Assembly: GCF_004331485.1 (NCBI RefSeq)
Contig: NZ_SJKD01000008.1
Coordinates: 400,924-464,923, forward strand
Length of the DNA stretch: 64,000 bases
Direction: 5' to 3'
Source: Kribbella capetownensis
Lineage (GTDB): Bacteria; Actinomycetota; Actinomycetes; Propionibacteriales; Kribbellaceae
The position numbers were made by a program, and so were the translations under genes. Each line of letters opens with the position of its first letter. The first letter of the stretch is position 1. The notes beneath the pieces were generated by a model. The model saw only the letters and a program-made list of their open reading frames with translations. It was not told the DNA's origin and ran no database searches. This document shows, one piece after another, positions 41,689-49,541 of this stretch.

Positions 41689-42627
41689 ATGGCTGTCGTC
41701 TTCGAGAGCACCACGATCGACGAGATCGAGGCCTTTCTGTCCGAGACATACACGCGGGTGAACCTGTCCGGCCTCAACGGCGTACCGACCCGGACCCGGA
41801 TCGTCCGAACCTTCCTCCCCGGGCTGACCAGCGACGAGTTCCAGCTCGGGGCCGATCTGTCCTACCGTGCCGATCCGCTCGACCACTACATTCTGTGCAG
41901 CCTTCGTTCCGGTGGAGTTGAGATCCCGGAGTACTCCGCTGGACCGGGCGACGTACTGCTCCTGCCGCCTGGAGAGCGTGGGCTCACGGGCAGGCTGCGG
42001 CACCCGCGCGAGCTCCTCCTCATGCTCGACCCCACCGTCCTGCAACGGGTTGCCGCGACCGCACTCGAGGGGCGAAGGCCCGCGGCGCTCAGCTTCCACA
42101 GCCACCGCCCCGCCACGACCGCGGCCCGGCGGCAATTGCGGGACGCGATCGACTACGTGCACACGCAGACACTCACCAACCCGGCTCTCGTCTCCGAACC
42201 CCTCATCTCCACGACCATCACGCAGTTCCTCGCCGCCATGGTCCTGGCCACGGTCCCCAACAACACCCGCACCGACCGCACCGCCGAGAACCGCCGCGAC
42301 GCCCACCCCGCCACCCTCCGCCGAGCGATCAGCTACATCGAGGCGAACCCCCAGCGCGACCTCACCATCGCCGATATCGCCACCGCCGCCGGCGTCACCA
42401 ACCGAGCCATCCAACTCGCGTTCCGGAGGCATCTCGACACGACCCCACTGGCCTACCTCCGCCAAGTCCGCCTGGCCCAAGCCCACGCCGACCTCCAAGC
42501 CGCCGACCCCACCCAAACCACCGTCACCGCCATCGCCGCCCACTGGGGCTTCCACCACCCAGGCCGCTTCGCCAACCAATACCGAACCGCCTACGGCCAA
42601 TCCCCCAGCACCACCCTCAACACCTAA
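41689..42627 (+). CDS. AraC-family transcriptional regulator, paralogue of the preceding gene
   Basis: 312 residues. The C-terminal HTH region (ISYIEANPQRDLTIADIATAAGVTNRAIQLAFRRHLDTTPLAYLRQVRLAQAHADLQAADP) closely resembles the preceding protein, so the pair arose by tandem duplication; the N-terminal sensing domains have diverged (GPGDVLLLPPGERGLTG here). The tail is unusually C-rich at wobble positions. Two AraC proteins in one transcript may act on the same promoter or form heterodimers. Confidence 0.9.
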   Translation: MAVVFESTTIDEIEAFLSETYTRVNLSGLNGVPTRTRIVRTFLPGLTSDEFQLGADLSYRADPLDHYILCSLRSGGVEIPEYSAGPGDVLLLPPGERGLTGRLRHPRELLLMLDPTVLQRVAATALEGRRPAALSFHSHRPATTAARRQLRDAIDYVHTQTLTNPALVSEPLISTTITQFLAAMVLATVPNNTRTDRTAENRRDAHPATLRRAISYIEANPQRDLTIADIATAAGVTNRAIQLAFRRHLDTTPLAYLRQVRLAQAHADLQAADPTQTTVTAIAAHWGFHHPGRFANQYRTAYGQSPSTTLNT

Positions 42628-42665
42628 GCCCCGACGCGCTCCCGTGATTGCCGGCTGGTGGTTCA

Positions 42666-43042
42666 CCCCGACGCGTCCGCTACGCCGGCTCCTGCCGTCG
42701 CGTGCTCGCAGCCGCTCCCACCCGCCCCTTCCTTGCTCTGCGCGGACTCCTGCGTCGCCCGCTTGTGAGAGCACCGTGGAGTCGCCAAGACGTGCTTCCT
42801 CGGTCGACTAGGGACCGGAGTGCTGTGGCCGAGAGGGTGGTCGGTGGTGTTGGGGCCGTCGTCCGTTCATCCCGGATCGGTGCGGCCCCAATCGAGTCGT
42901 CACAGCCAATCATCGTGGGACGAGACCCCATGGCAGTCGCAAGCCGGGCGACGAAGGAGTCCGGCGCAAGCAAGGAAAGGGGGCGGGTGGAAGCGGCCGC
43001 GAGCACGCGACGGTAGGAGCGCGCGTAGCGGTCGCGTGGGGG
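42666..43042. repeat. Large imperfect inverted repeat with inner hairpin
   Basis: Arms 42666-42768 and 42937-43042 (about 103 and 106 bp) match by eye at roughly 85% with small indels. Identical blocks include CCGTCGCGTGCTCGC and CCACCCGCCCC. An inner perfect 9-bp pair TTGGGGCCG (42850-42858)/CGGCCCCAA (42883-42891) lies in the 168-bp centre. Candidate miniature element or structured RNA. Confidence 0.75.
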
Positions 43043-43059
43043 GAACCTGCACGCAAGAA

Positions 43060-43086
43060 GGCCGGTCCCAAGGGGACCGGCCTTCT
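43060..43086 (-). terminator. Terminator hairpin downstream of ssrA
   Basis: AAGAAGGCCGGTCCC-AAG-GGGACCGGCCTTCTT: perfect 15-bp arms (about 43055-43069 and 43073-43087) with a 3-nt loop and a T-containing right flank in either orientation. It lies 12 bp beyond the tmRNA 3' end. Confidence 0.75.
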
Positions 43087-43100
43087 TGTACTCACAGGGG

Positions 43101-43474
43101 TGGAGGTGGCGGGAATCGAACCCGCGTCCTTCGGCGGTGTTTCAAGGCTTCTCCGGGCGCAGTCTGTTAGGCGTTTTCTCAGCCCCAGCGCTCTCACAGA
43201 CACGTCGCTGACAGGCTCAGTCACTGTAAATGTCCCACACCAGCCCCGTGACCGGGCTAGTGCAGCAAGCTCCCTAAATGAGGCCAGGAGCCGGGGCGGG
43301 AGCATCCCCGGGCTGACCGCTTCTTTAAGTGCTCAGGCCGTCAGGCGGCGAGAGCGAAGCTACTGCGCTGGTTATTGGCAGTTATTGGTTTCCAGAGATC
43401 GTTAACGAGATAACCCTGGATCCTCGGCCCGCTTCCCTTGGAACAGACGTCCAAAGTCGAAACCGTTCACCCCC
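43101..43474 (-). ncRNA. ssrA: Transfer-messenger RNA
   Basis: About 374 nt. The 5' end GGGGGTG (43474-43468) pairs with CACCTCC (43108-43102) as the acceptor stem; the T-arm GGTTCGATTCCCGCC is present; the 5' portion GGTTTCGACTTTGG is typical. The encoded tag reads ANNQRSSFALAA then a TGA stop, near 43360, ending in the ALAA degradation signal. CCA is not encoded (CCC follows the discriminator). Works with SmpB, encoded 1.5 kb away, to rescue stalled ribosomes. Confidence 0.96.
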
Positions 43475-43564
43475 TGTTGAGTTGTCAAACTCCCACCGGT
43501 CCCGCAGGGCGGTGGAAGATCCACACTACCAAGTCCAACAGGCGACCCGCACCCGACATTCCCG

Positions 43565-44254
43565 TTACACACGGTCAGCGGCCGGCGACGCCTCGGGCGC
43601 GCGGAGGAAGATGACCGCGGCGCCCGCGACCATCAGCCCGGCCAGAGCGATCACCCACCCGGTGGTCCATCGGAGCAGCAACGCCCCCACCGCCGCACCG
43701 ACCAGCATCGCGGCGATCGACCCCAGCCGGCGGTGAGGTTTCACGGAGCGACCGTTGCCGAGGACGCTGTCCGCTGCCAGCCCGGTCAGCGTCAGCGTGA
43801 GCACCGTCGTCGTCATATCCCGCGGCGCGACATGCCGGACGGTCGCGTTCTGCAGCCCGAAGCAAGCTGCCAGCGCCACGATCAGCACGTACGACGTCCC
43901 GCCCGACTCCTCGAGTACGCCGACCCCGACCAGCAACGCGCACAGCCACAACAAGATCGTCTGCGCCCCGAAGGCCGACGCCAGCCACCGCCGAGGCCGC
44001 GACTCCATCGCCCGCGCGGCTCGCCCGCCGGCGAGCGAGCCGAGCACGAACCCGAGTACGGCCGCGATCGGCGGACCAAGCCGGAACCCCGACTCCGGCG
44101 ACACCGCGAAGCCGAGGAAGACGACGTTCCCGGTCATGTTCGCGACGAAGGTATGTCCGAACTTCAGGTAGCTGACCGCGTCGATCAACCCGGTGGCCGC
44201 GGTCAGGCTTAGGAACGCCGTGACTTCCCACCGCGCCCCGACAGGAACAGCCAT
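43565..44254 (-). CDS. DUF1275 (YoaK family) membrane protein
   Basis: 229 residues, six to seven membrane segments. The signatures TAATGLIDAVSYLKFGHTFVANMTGNVVFLGF and CFGLQNATVRHVAPRDMTTTVLTLTLTGLAAD are characteristic of YoaK/DUF1275. Transport or membrane role unknown. Its 3' end lies 90 bp upstream of the tmRNA 5' end, so the ssrA promoter lies in 43475-43564. Confidence 0.9.
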   Translation of the reverse strand: MAVPVGARWEVTAFLSLTAATGLIDAVSYLKFGHTFVANMTGNVVFLGFAVSPESGFRLGPPIAAVLGFVLGSLAGGRAARAMESRPRRWLASAFGAQTILLWLCALLVGVGVLEESGGTSYVLIVALAACFGLQNATVRHVAPRDMTTTVLTLTLTGLAADSVLGNGRSVKPHRRLGSIAAMLVGAAVGALLLRWTTGWVIALAGLMVAGAAVIFLRAPEASPAADRV

Positions 44255-44273
44255 GCCTGCCAGGGTAGAGGCA

Positions 44274-44834
44274 CTACTTGATCAGACGCAGCGTGAACGG
44301 GTAGCGGAAGTTCGTGCCGACCGCGGTGGCGAGGCCGCCGATCCCGGTCAGGATGAACCACAGGATGCCGAGGATCGGGAACAGGAACCCGGTGAAGCCC
44401 TCCGTCACCCCTGTCATGATCCCCAGCAGCGCGAACGCCCCGAACGCGCTCAGCTGGAAGTTCAGCGCCTCCACCGCGTGCCTGCGGACGGCAGGGTTCT
44501 TCTGGCCCGAGGTCGCCACCACGATGGCCGGGCCGACGAAGAACGTCGGGTACCCGAGCCAGTGCGCGACGGTCCCCATCCCCCGGCCGTCGCCGGAGTA
44601 CTGCTGCACCGGGGCCGGCCGGGTGAAGGCGGCGGGTGCGTACGTCGGGACTGGCCGGGACACGAGTCCGTCGAAGGTGCTGTTGAGTTCGGCACGGGTG
44701 CGGGCCTTCAGAGCCAGCTCCAACCGGGTGTCGAACTCGGCGTGGTCCAGCCGGCCGTCGGCGTACATTTCTTTCAGGATCTCGACGGCGCGGTCCCGTT
44801 GGGCCGGCGTCACCAGCAGGTCTGAAGTGGACAT
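44274..44834 (-). CDS. DUF1707/DUF4870 membrane protein
   Basis: 186 residues. N-terminal DUF1707 (LVTPAQRDRAVEILKEMYADGRLDHAEFDTRLELALKARTRAELNSTFDGL), then a DUF4870-like domain (MGTVAHWLGYPTFFVGPAIVVATSGQKNPAVRRHAVEALNFQL) with two or three membrane segments. ATG at 44834. Twenty nt upstream of the YoaK-like start, so likely cotranscribed with it. Confidence 0.9.
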   Translation of the reverse strand: MSTSDLLVTPAQRDRAVEILKEMYADGRLDHAEFDTRLELALKARTRAELNSTFDGLVSRPVPTYAPAAFTRPAPVQQYSGDGRGMGTVAHWLGYPTFFVGPAIVVATSGQKNPAVRRHAVEALNFQLSAFGAFALLGIMTGVTEGFTGFLFPILGILWFILTGIGGLATAVGTNFRYPFTLRLIK

Positions 44835-44937
44835 GCATCCACTCTGCGCGCCGGAGGGCGTCCGCCCCATCGGGTGCAGCCCCCAGCCACCCCTGAGCCG
44901 ACCCCAGGCAGCCCTCAGCCCTGCCTACCCAGGCCCC

Positions 44938-45417
44938 TCAGTCGCGGCGGCGGGTGCGCTCCGAGAGGGCGCGCCGGGCCTCGCGGTCGGCCTGGCGCTC
45001 GGCCAGCGCGTGCCGCTTGTCGTAGTCCTTCTTGCCTCGCCCGGTGGCGAGCTCGACCTTGGCGTACCCGTCCTTGAAGTACAGCGACAGCGGGATCAGC
45101 GAGACGCCCTGCTGCTCGACGGCCCGGATCAGCTTCTGCACCTCGTCCTTGTGCAGCAGCAGCTTGCGGGTCCGGCGCGGCTCGTGGTTGGTCCAGGTCC
45201 CGTGCTTGTACTCCGGAATGTGCATGCCCTGTAGCCACAACTCGCTACCGCGGACAGCGGCGAACGCGTCGACGAGGGAGGCCCGGCCTTGCCGCAGGGA
45301 CTTCACCTCGGTCCCGGTCAGCACCAGCCCGGCCTCCACCACGTCCTCGATGTGGTAGTCGTGTCGCGCCTTCCGGTTCTGCGCGATCGGCTTCTGCTGG
45401 CCGGTCTGTTTCACCAT
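44938..45417 (-). CDS. smpB: SmpB, tmRNA-binding protein
   Basis: 159 residues, the usual length. AQNRKARHDYHIEDVVEAGLVLTGTEVKSLRQGRASLVDAFA and GRGKKDYDKRHALAERQADREARRAL are the conserved OB-fold and C-terminal tail of SmpB, which binds tmRNA and enters the decoding site. Encoded between the M23 peptidase gene and DUF1707 gene, 21 bp after the former, in the standard actinobacterial order. Confidence 0.97.
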   Translation of the reverse strand: MVKQTGQQKPIAQNRKARHDYHIEDVVEAGLVLTGTEVKSLRQGRASLVDAFAAVRGSELWLQGMHIPEYKHGTWTNHEPRRTRKLLLHKDEVQKLIRAVEQQGVSLIPLSLYFKDGYAKVELATGRGKKDYDKRHALAERQADREARRALSERTRRRD

Positions 45418-45438
45418 CCGACCAGTATCTCAGACTGC

Positions 45439-46866
45439 TCAGAGCCACTTCATCGGATTAACCACCCGGCCGTCCTGGTAGACCATGAAGTGCAGATGGC
45501 AGCCCGTGGAGTACCCCGTGGTCCCGGCGTACCCGATGATCTCGCCCTTGCTGACGTGCTCGCCGACGCGTGCCTTGTACCGCGACAAGTGGTTGTAGAC
45601 CGTGGTGATGGAGCTGCCGTCGATCACTCCGTGCGACACGAACAGCCGGTTGCCGTAACCACCGTTGTAGTACTTGTCCGTCACTCGCCCGCTCGCCGCC
45701 GCGCGGATCGGCGTACCGCAGGGGGCGCGGAAGTCCGTGCCGTCGTGCAGCTTCCAGTAGTGCAGCACGGGGTGGAACCGCATTCCGTACGGCGACGTGA
45801 TGTAGCTGCTGACCGGGTAGCTCAGCCCGCCGCCTCCGGGGTCGTCCGGAATGTTCCGCGGCGGCCGCCCTTCCTTGCGAGCCTTCTCCCGCTCGGCCTT
45901 CTCCCGGGCCGCCTTCTTGCGTGCGGCCGCGGCCTTCTCGGCCTTCGCGCGGGCGATCAGGATCTGCTCGACCCGGCTCCGCTCGGCGACGAGGGCGTTG
46001 TACTGCGCCTGTTCGGTGTTCTTCTCGCGCTCCGCGGCCTTGAACGCGACCAGCTTCACCTGGGCGACCGCGGCGGCCTCAGCCTTGTCGGCCGCGACCT
46101 GCTTGGTCAGCGCCGTGACCTGCTTGACCGTACGAGCCGCTTCGGCCCGGGCAGCGGCCGCGGTCTTCTCGGCCAGGGCGACCTTGGCCCGCTTGTTCGC
46201 GAGCTGCGCCTGCGCGTTGTTCAGGTTGGTGATCGCGTTGCCCTGGATGCCGAACACGTTGCGCTGCACCTGCATCCCGGTGGCGATGTCGGCCGGCGAC
46301 GCACCGCGCAGCGCGATCGTCAGCCCGACCAGGCCGGTCTGCTGCTGGTACGCCGATCTGACCGCGCGACCGGCGACGGCCCGCTTCTCGATGATCTGCT
46401 GCTCGCCCGCCGCGACGTCGGCCACCGCCGACGTCAGCGCCTGCTCGGCGGCCTGGAGCTTGCTCGCGGCAACCACATCGGCGGCTTTCGCGGCCGCCAG
46501 TTGGCCCTGTGCGGCGGCGTACTTGACCTGGACGACCTTGTACTTCGCCTCGGCCTGGTTGTACGCGGCAACGGATTTGCCGAGCTGGTCGGACGCCTCG
46601 GCGAGATCGGCCTTCTGCGCACCGATCTGCGAGTCGAGTTGTTTCTTCTTGGCGGCTGGATCGGGCGGGTCCGCCTGGGCAGACGGAACCGCCGCCAGGA
46701 CTCCGGCGGACAGGGACAGGACAAGGCAGCATGCGGCAACGACCGTCTGCCGTCCCGGCGGTCTGCTACGTGATCGCTGGTACGGCGTGGCGGTGGTGCC
46801 GGTGCTGTCGTCTCGCTTGATGCTCCCCCGCTGACGCGGGTTCGCACCGGGGAAGTGCGGGACCAC
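45439..46866 (-). CDS. Secreted coiled-coil M23 peptidase, FtsEX-linked
   Basis: 475 residues. Signal segment QTVVAACCLVLSLSAGVLAAVPSAQA, then about 250 residues of coiled coil (CC1/CC2, Ala/Lys/Glu rich), a basic linker and the LytM domain with zinc ligands in HPVLHYWKLHDGTDF and GCHLHFMV. It is the kind of amidase or endopeptidase activated by FtsEX during division, and it lies 69 bp after ftsX. GTG at 46866 has AAGGGG 7 nt upstream. An ATC at 46821 with GGGGGAG upstream was considered and rejected as start. Confidence 0.92.
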   Translation of the reverse strand: MVPHFPGANPRQRGSIKRDDSTGTTATPYQRSRSRPPGRQTVVAACCLVLSLSAGVLAAVPSAQADPPDPAAKKKQLDSQIGAQKADLAEASDQLGKSVAAYNQAEAKYKVVQVKYAAAQGQLAAAKAADVVAASKLQAAEQALTSAVADVAAGEQQIIEKRAVAGRAVRSAYQQQTGLVGLTIALRGASPADIATGMQVQRNVFGIQGNAITNLNNAQAQLANKRAKVALAEKTAAAARAEAARTVKQVTALTKQVAADKAEAAAVAQVKLVAFKAAEREKNTEQAQYNALVAERSRVEQILIARAKAEKAAAARKKAAREKAEREKARKEGRPPRNIPDDPGGGGLSYPVSSYITSPYGMRFHPVLHYWKLHDGTDFRAPCGTPIRAAASGRVTDKYYNGGYGNRLFVSHGVIDGSSITTVYNHLSRYKARVGEHVSKGEIIGYAGTTGYSTGCHLHFMVYQDGRVVNPMKWL

Positions 46867-46935
46867 AGGTCGACCCCTTGCTCTGGGTTGAGTTGTCGTG
46901 CGGTGATGCTGCTATTGCACGATAAGTCACCCGGG

Positions 46936-47847
46936 TCAGACTTTGAGGTATTTCCGGGTTGTCAGGAATGTCGGGACGACGGCGAGGATCAGTCCGACCA
47001 CCACCATGATCAGCGTCGCCCGGAAGGTTTCCGCGGCGCCGACCCATTGCCAGACCCGGAACGTCTCCTCGGCCCGTTGCATCACGACGACGTACACGAA
47101 CACCCACAAGGTGCCGCAGGCAAGGACCGCGCCGATCAAGGCGGCCAGCACCGCCTCCAGCAAGAACGGTAGCTGGATATAGAAGTTCGAGGCGCCGACC
47201 AGGCGCATGATGCCGATCTCCCGTCTCCGGGCGTACGCCGCCAAGCGGATCGTGTTCGAGATCTGCATCAAAGCGGCCACCAGCAGCAATCCCGCCGCGA
47301 CCAGCGCGCCGACTTGCAACCCGTTGAGTGCCTTGAACAACGGATCGAGGTACTGCCTGAGATCTTGCACCGTGTCGACGCCGGGTAAGCCACTGACCGC
47401 GCTGACCAGGTTCTGATAGCGCTGTGGATCCTTCAGTTTGACCCGGAAGGACTCCTGCATCTGGTCCTCGGTGACCGTGCTGACGATCGGCGAGTCCTTG
47501 TACAGCTTCTTGAACGACTCGAACGCTTCCTTCTTCGACTCGCCGAACACGCCGTCCGGCGCGGTGTCCGGGTTCGACTCGATCACCTGGCGGATCCGGT
47601 TCTTCTGCTCCTGGGTCACCTCGGCGCCGGCGCAGCCACGGCCGCCGGAGTCCTTGGTGCACATGAAGACCGAGATCTGGATCTTGTCGTACCAGTTCCC
47701 CTTCATCAGGTCGACCTGCTCGCGGGCGAGCAGCGCGCTGCCGAACAGCGACAGCGAGACCCAGATGGTGACGACGACCGCGATGGTCATCGAGAGGTTC
47801 CGCTTCAGGCCGATGCCGAGGTCGGAGAGGATGTAGTTCAAGCGCAT
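46936..47847 (-). CDS. ftsX: Cell division protein FtsX
   Basis: 303 residues with four membrane segments: one near the N-terminus (NLSMTIAVVVTIWVSLSLFGSALLA), a large extracellular loop with a Cys pair (MCTKDSGGRGCAG), and three C-terminal segments (LVAAGLLLVAALMQISNTIRLAA, LPFLLEAVLAALIGAVLACGTLWVFV, ATLIMVVVGLILAVVPTFLTTR). It transmits ATP-driven signals from FtsE to the downstream M23 peptidase. Lies 33 bp after ftsE. Confidence 0.96.
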   Translation of the reverse strand: MRLNYILSDLGIGLKRNLSMTIAVVVTIWVSLSLFGSALLAREQVDLMKGNWYDKIQISVFMCTKDSGGRGCAGAEVTQEQKNRIRQVIESNPDTAPDGVFGESKKEAFESFKKLYKDSPIVSTVTEDQMQESFRVKLKDPQRYQNLVSAVSGLPGVDTVQDLRQYLDPLFKALNGLQVGALVAAGLLLVAALMQISNTIRLAAYARRREIGIMRLVGASNFYIQLPFLLEAVLAALIGAVLACGTLWVFVYVVVMQRAEETFRVWQWVGAAETFRATLIMVVVGLILAVVPTFLTTRKYLKV

Positions 47848-47880
47848 TCTTCAGTCAGTCCCTGTACTCAGGCAGCGGTC

Positions 47881-48570
47881 TCAGTGCTGGTAGCCGTAGA
47901 CGCCGCGCGACTCGTCACGGACGACATGACCGTTCTCCAGCTCGATCACGCGCTTGCGCATCTGGTCGACGATCGACACGTCATGGGTGGCCATCACGAC
48001 CGTGGTACCGGTCCGGTTGATCCGGTCGAGCAGCTTCATGATGCCGACCGACGTCCCGGGGTCGAGGTTTCCGGTCGGCTCGTCGGCGATCAGGATCATC
48101 GGCCGGTTCACGAACGCGCGGGCGATCGCGACCCGCTGCTGCTCACCGCCGGACAGCTCGTCGGGCAGCCGGTCCTCCTTGCCGTCCAGGCCGACCAGCT
48201 CGAGCACCTCGGGGACCGTCTTGCGGATGTGCGACCGGGGCTTGCCGATCACCTGCAGCGCGAACGCGACGTTCTCCGCGACGGTCTTGTTCGGCAGCAG
48301 CCGGAAGTCCTGGAAGACGGTGCCGATCTGGCGGCGCATCTGCGGGATCCGCCAGCTGGCCAGCCGGTTCAGGTCCTTGCCGGCCACCATGATGTGACCG
48401 CGGGTCGTCCGATGCTCACGCAGGACCAGACGAAGGAACGTCGACTTGCCGGACCCGGAGGTGCCGACCAGGAAGACGAACTCGCCTTTCTCGATCTCGA
48501 CGTTGACGTTCAGCAGAGCGGCCTTGGACTGGCCCTCGTACGTCTTGGACACATTCTCGAAGCGGATCAC
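47881..48570 (-). CDS. ftsE: Cell division ATPase FtsE
   Basis: 229 residues. IRFENVSKTYEGQSKAALLNVNVEIEKGEFVFLVGTSGSGKSTFLRLVLRE, signature LSGGEQQRVAIARAFVNRP, Walker B LIADEPTGNLDP and switch THD are the FtsE pattern. Partner of FtsX. In many actinobacteria prfB precedes ftsE; here the 239 bp upstream (48571-48809) hold no gene. Confidence 0.96.
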   Translation of the reverse strand: MIRFENVSKTYEGQSKAALLNVNVEIEKGEFVFLVGTSGSGKSTFLRLVLREHRTTRGHIMVAGKDLNRLASWRIPQMRRQIGTVFQDFRLLPNKTVAENVAFALQVIGKPRSHIRKTVPEVLELVGLDGKEDRLPDELSGGEQQRVAIARAFVNRPMILIADEPTGNLDPGTSVGIMKLLDRINRTGTTVVMATHDVSIVDQMRKRVIELENGHVVRDESRGVYGYQH

Positions 48571-48798
48571 GGGTCTATCCGGCCGTGGTCGGGAACAGGG
48601 AGCGACGCAACGGTAACCACCATGGCACCGTACGCCACCGGAGCGGCCGCGAATCAGTGTAGGTGGTCAACGGCGTGGCGCCGACCAGACGTGCCGCTCC
48701 GAACACCTACGTCCGATACCCGGTGCACCACCCGGCGCCGGCCTCGCCCCTGTCCTTCCTGCTTGAGCGTATCCGTCCCACCGGATTTGGCGGGGGAC

Positions 48799-48807
48799 TT
48801 ATCCACA
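48799..48807 (+). other. Perfect DnaA box
   Basis: TTATCCACA, the strict DnaA consensus, standing alone just before the end of the small gene at 48810. A single box in a GC-rich genome may still titrate DnaA or tune a nearby promoter, but it is not an origin. Confidence 0.5.
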
Positions 48808-48809
48808 GG

Positions 48810-48974
48810 TCAGGCGGGGGCGGGGGAGGCTCCGTTGCCGTTGTCGGGGCGGGCGCCTGCTATGCGGGCCACCCCGGGCTCGGGTTTCCGGCCGGCTTTG
48901 CGCGCGGCCTCCACGTGCAGGCGGGCCAACTCGACGGCCTGACGGGAGACCCTCACGGTCTTCTTCTCAGCCAT
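48810..48974 (-). CDS. Small basic protein of unknown function
   Basis: 54 residues starting MAEKKTVRVSRQAVELARLHVEAARKAG, with a Lys/Arg-rich helix and a flexible Gly/Pro tail. It overlaps the end of the upstream gene by 8 nt, with GGAG in that gene's tail. Short basic helices of this kind are seen in small regulatory or DNA-binding proteins, but I recognise no family. Confidence 0.6.
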   Translation of the reverse strand: MAEKKTVRVSRQAVELARLHVEAARKAGRKPEPGVARIAGARPDNGNGASPAPA

Positions 48975-49347
48975 GCTCCTCGTCTCCCTCGACGACCTCG
49001 ATATCAGCATCCGCAATATCAGCGTACGCGGCCGGACCGACCCGGTCGATCGCTACGGACGCGGTCAGCGCGGCGACCAGGTCGTAGTCCTCGGCCTGTA
49101 ACAGTTCCGACCGCATCAGTGAACGCAGGGTCACGACGCCGGCGTCCGTCCCCGCCTCGTCGCCCTCGAGGATCTGCTCGACCGCCCACCGGACCATCCG
49201 CATCGTCTCCTCGCGGTGCCGCCAGACATCGAGCTCACGATCCGACTTCCGGGTCAGGTACGAGCCCAGGAACACACCACCGAGCGCCAGCAGCGGGCTC
49301 AGCACGGTCATCACCACACCCACGACCGAGATCCAGGTCGGAATCAT
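48967..49347 (-). CDS. Single-pass membrane protein of unknown function
   Basis: 126 residues. N-terminal membrane segment WISVVGVVMTVLSPLLALGGVFLGSYL, then a helical cytoplasmic domain (ETMRMVRWAVEQILEGDEAGTDAGVVTLRSLMRSELLQAEDYDLVAALTASVAIDRVG). ATG at 49347; upstream frame would read through the heptamer repeats antisense to the PfkB leader. Divergent from the PfkB gene. Function unknown. Confidence 0.7.
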   Translation of the reverse strand: MIPTWISVVGVVMTVLSPLLALGGVFLGSYLTRKSDRELDVWRHREETMRMVRWAVEQILEGDEAGTDAGVVTLRSLMRSELLQAEDYDLVAALTASVAIDRVGPAAYADIADADIEVVEGDEEHG

Positions 49348-49466
49348 GGACACGCCCCGCCACTCACAAACGTCCTCCCAAACCCGTGGTGATGACCGGT
49401 CGATGATGCTACGAAGGAGCATTCCACCCGGCACCGACAGAACCGCCCGGCACCAAGCAACCGGGC

Positions 49467-49508
49467 AACCAGCAACCAGCGACCAGCGACCAGCGACCAG
49501 CGACCAGC
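49467..49508. repeat. Heptamer tandem repeat
   Basis: Six uninterrupted copies of a 7-bp unit: two AACCAGC followed by four GACCAGC, then a partial unit. It lies in the 5' leader of the PfkB gene, ending 34 bp before the GTG at 49542. Copy number could vary by slippage. Confidence 0.85.
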
Positions 49509-49541
49509 GACCGACCAAGGATGACAAGGAGCAGTGTCACC

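Larger units (their letters stand above)
42628..43098. other. Gene-free region between araC and ssrA
   Basis: No convincing gene. Open frames exist on both strands but they are arms of the same inverted repeat and have no ribosome-binding sites. The region holds an imperfect inverted repeat (see 42666-43042) and, at 43060-43084, an inverted repeat AAGGCCGGTCC/GGACCGGCCTT that is probably the ssrA terminator. Confidence 0.8.

Noticed and set aside
42648..43016. Short open frames on both strands in the araC-ssrA gap
   Set aside because: They coincide with the inverted-repeat arms and lack ribosome-binding sites; similar peptides from both arms reflect the repeat.
43475..43564. Specific -35/-10 boxes for ssrA
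   Set aside because: TTGACA is present about 14 nt before the mature 5' end, too close to be a -35; no convincing pair could be chosen, and processing of a longer precursor is possible.
46819..46838. ATC as possible start of the M23 peptidase after GGGGGAG
   Set aside because: ATC starts are extremely rare, and the GTG at 46866 has its own AAGGGG at good spacing.
46839..46935. Cyclic-di-AMP riboswitch upstream of the M23 peptidase
   Set aside because: Such riboswitches precede many actinobacterial wall hydrolases, but the 69-nt gap after ftsX is too short and I could not find the conserved elements.
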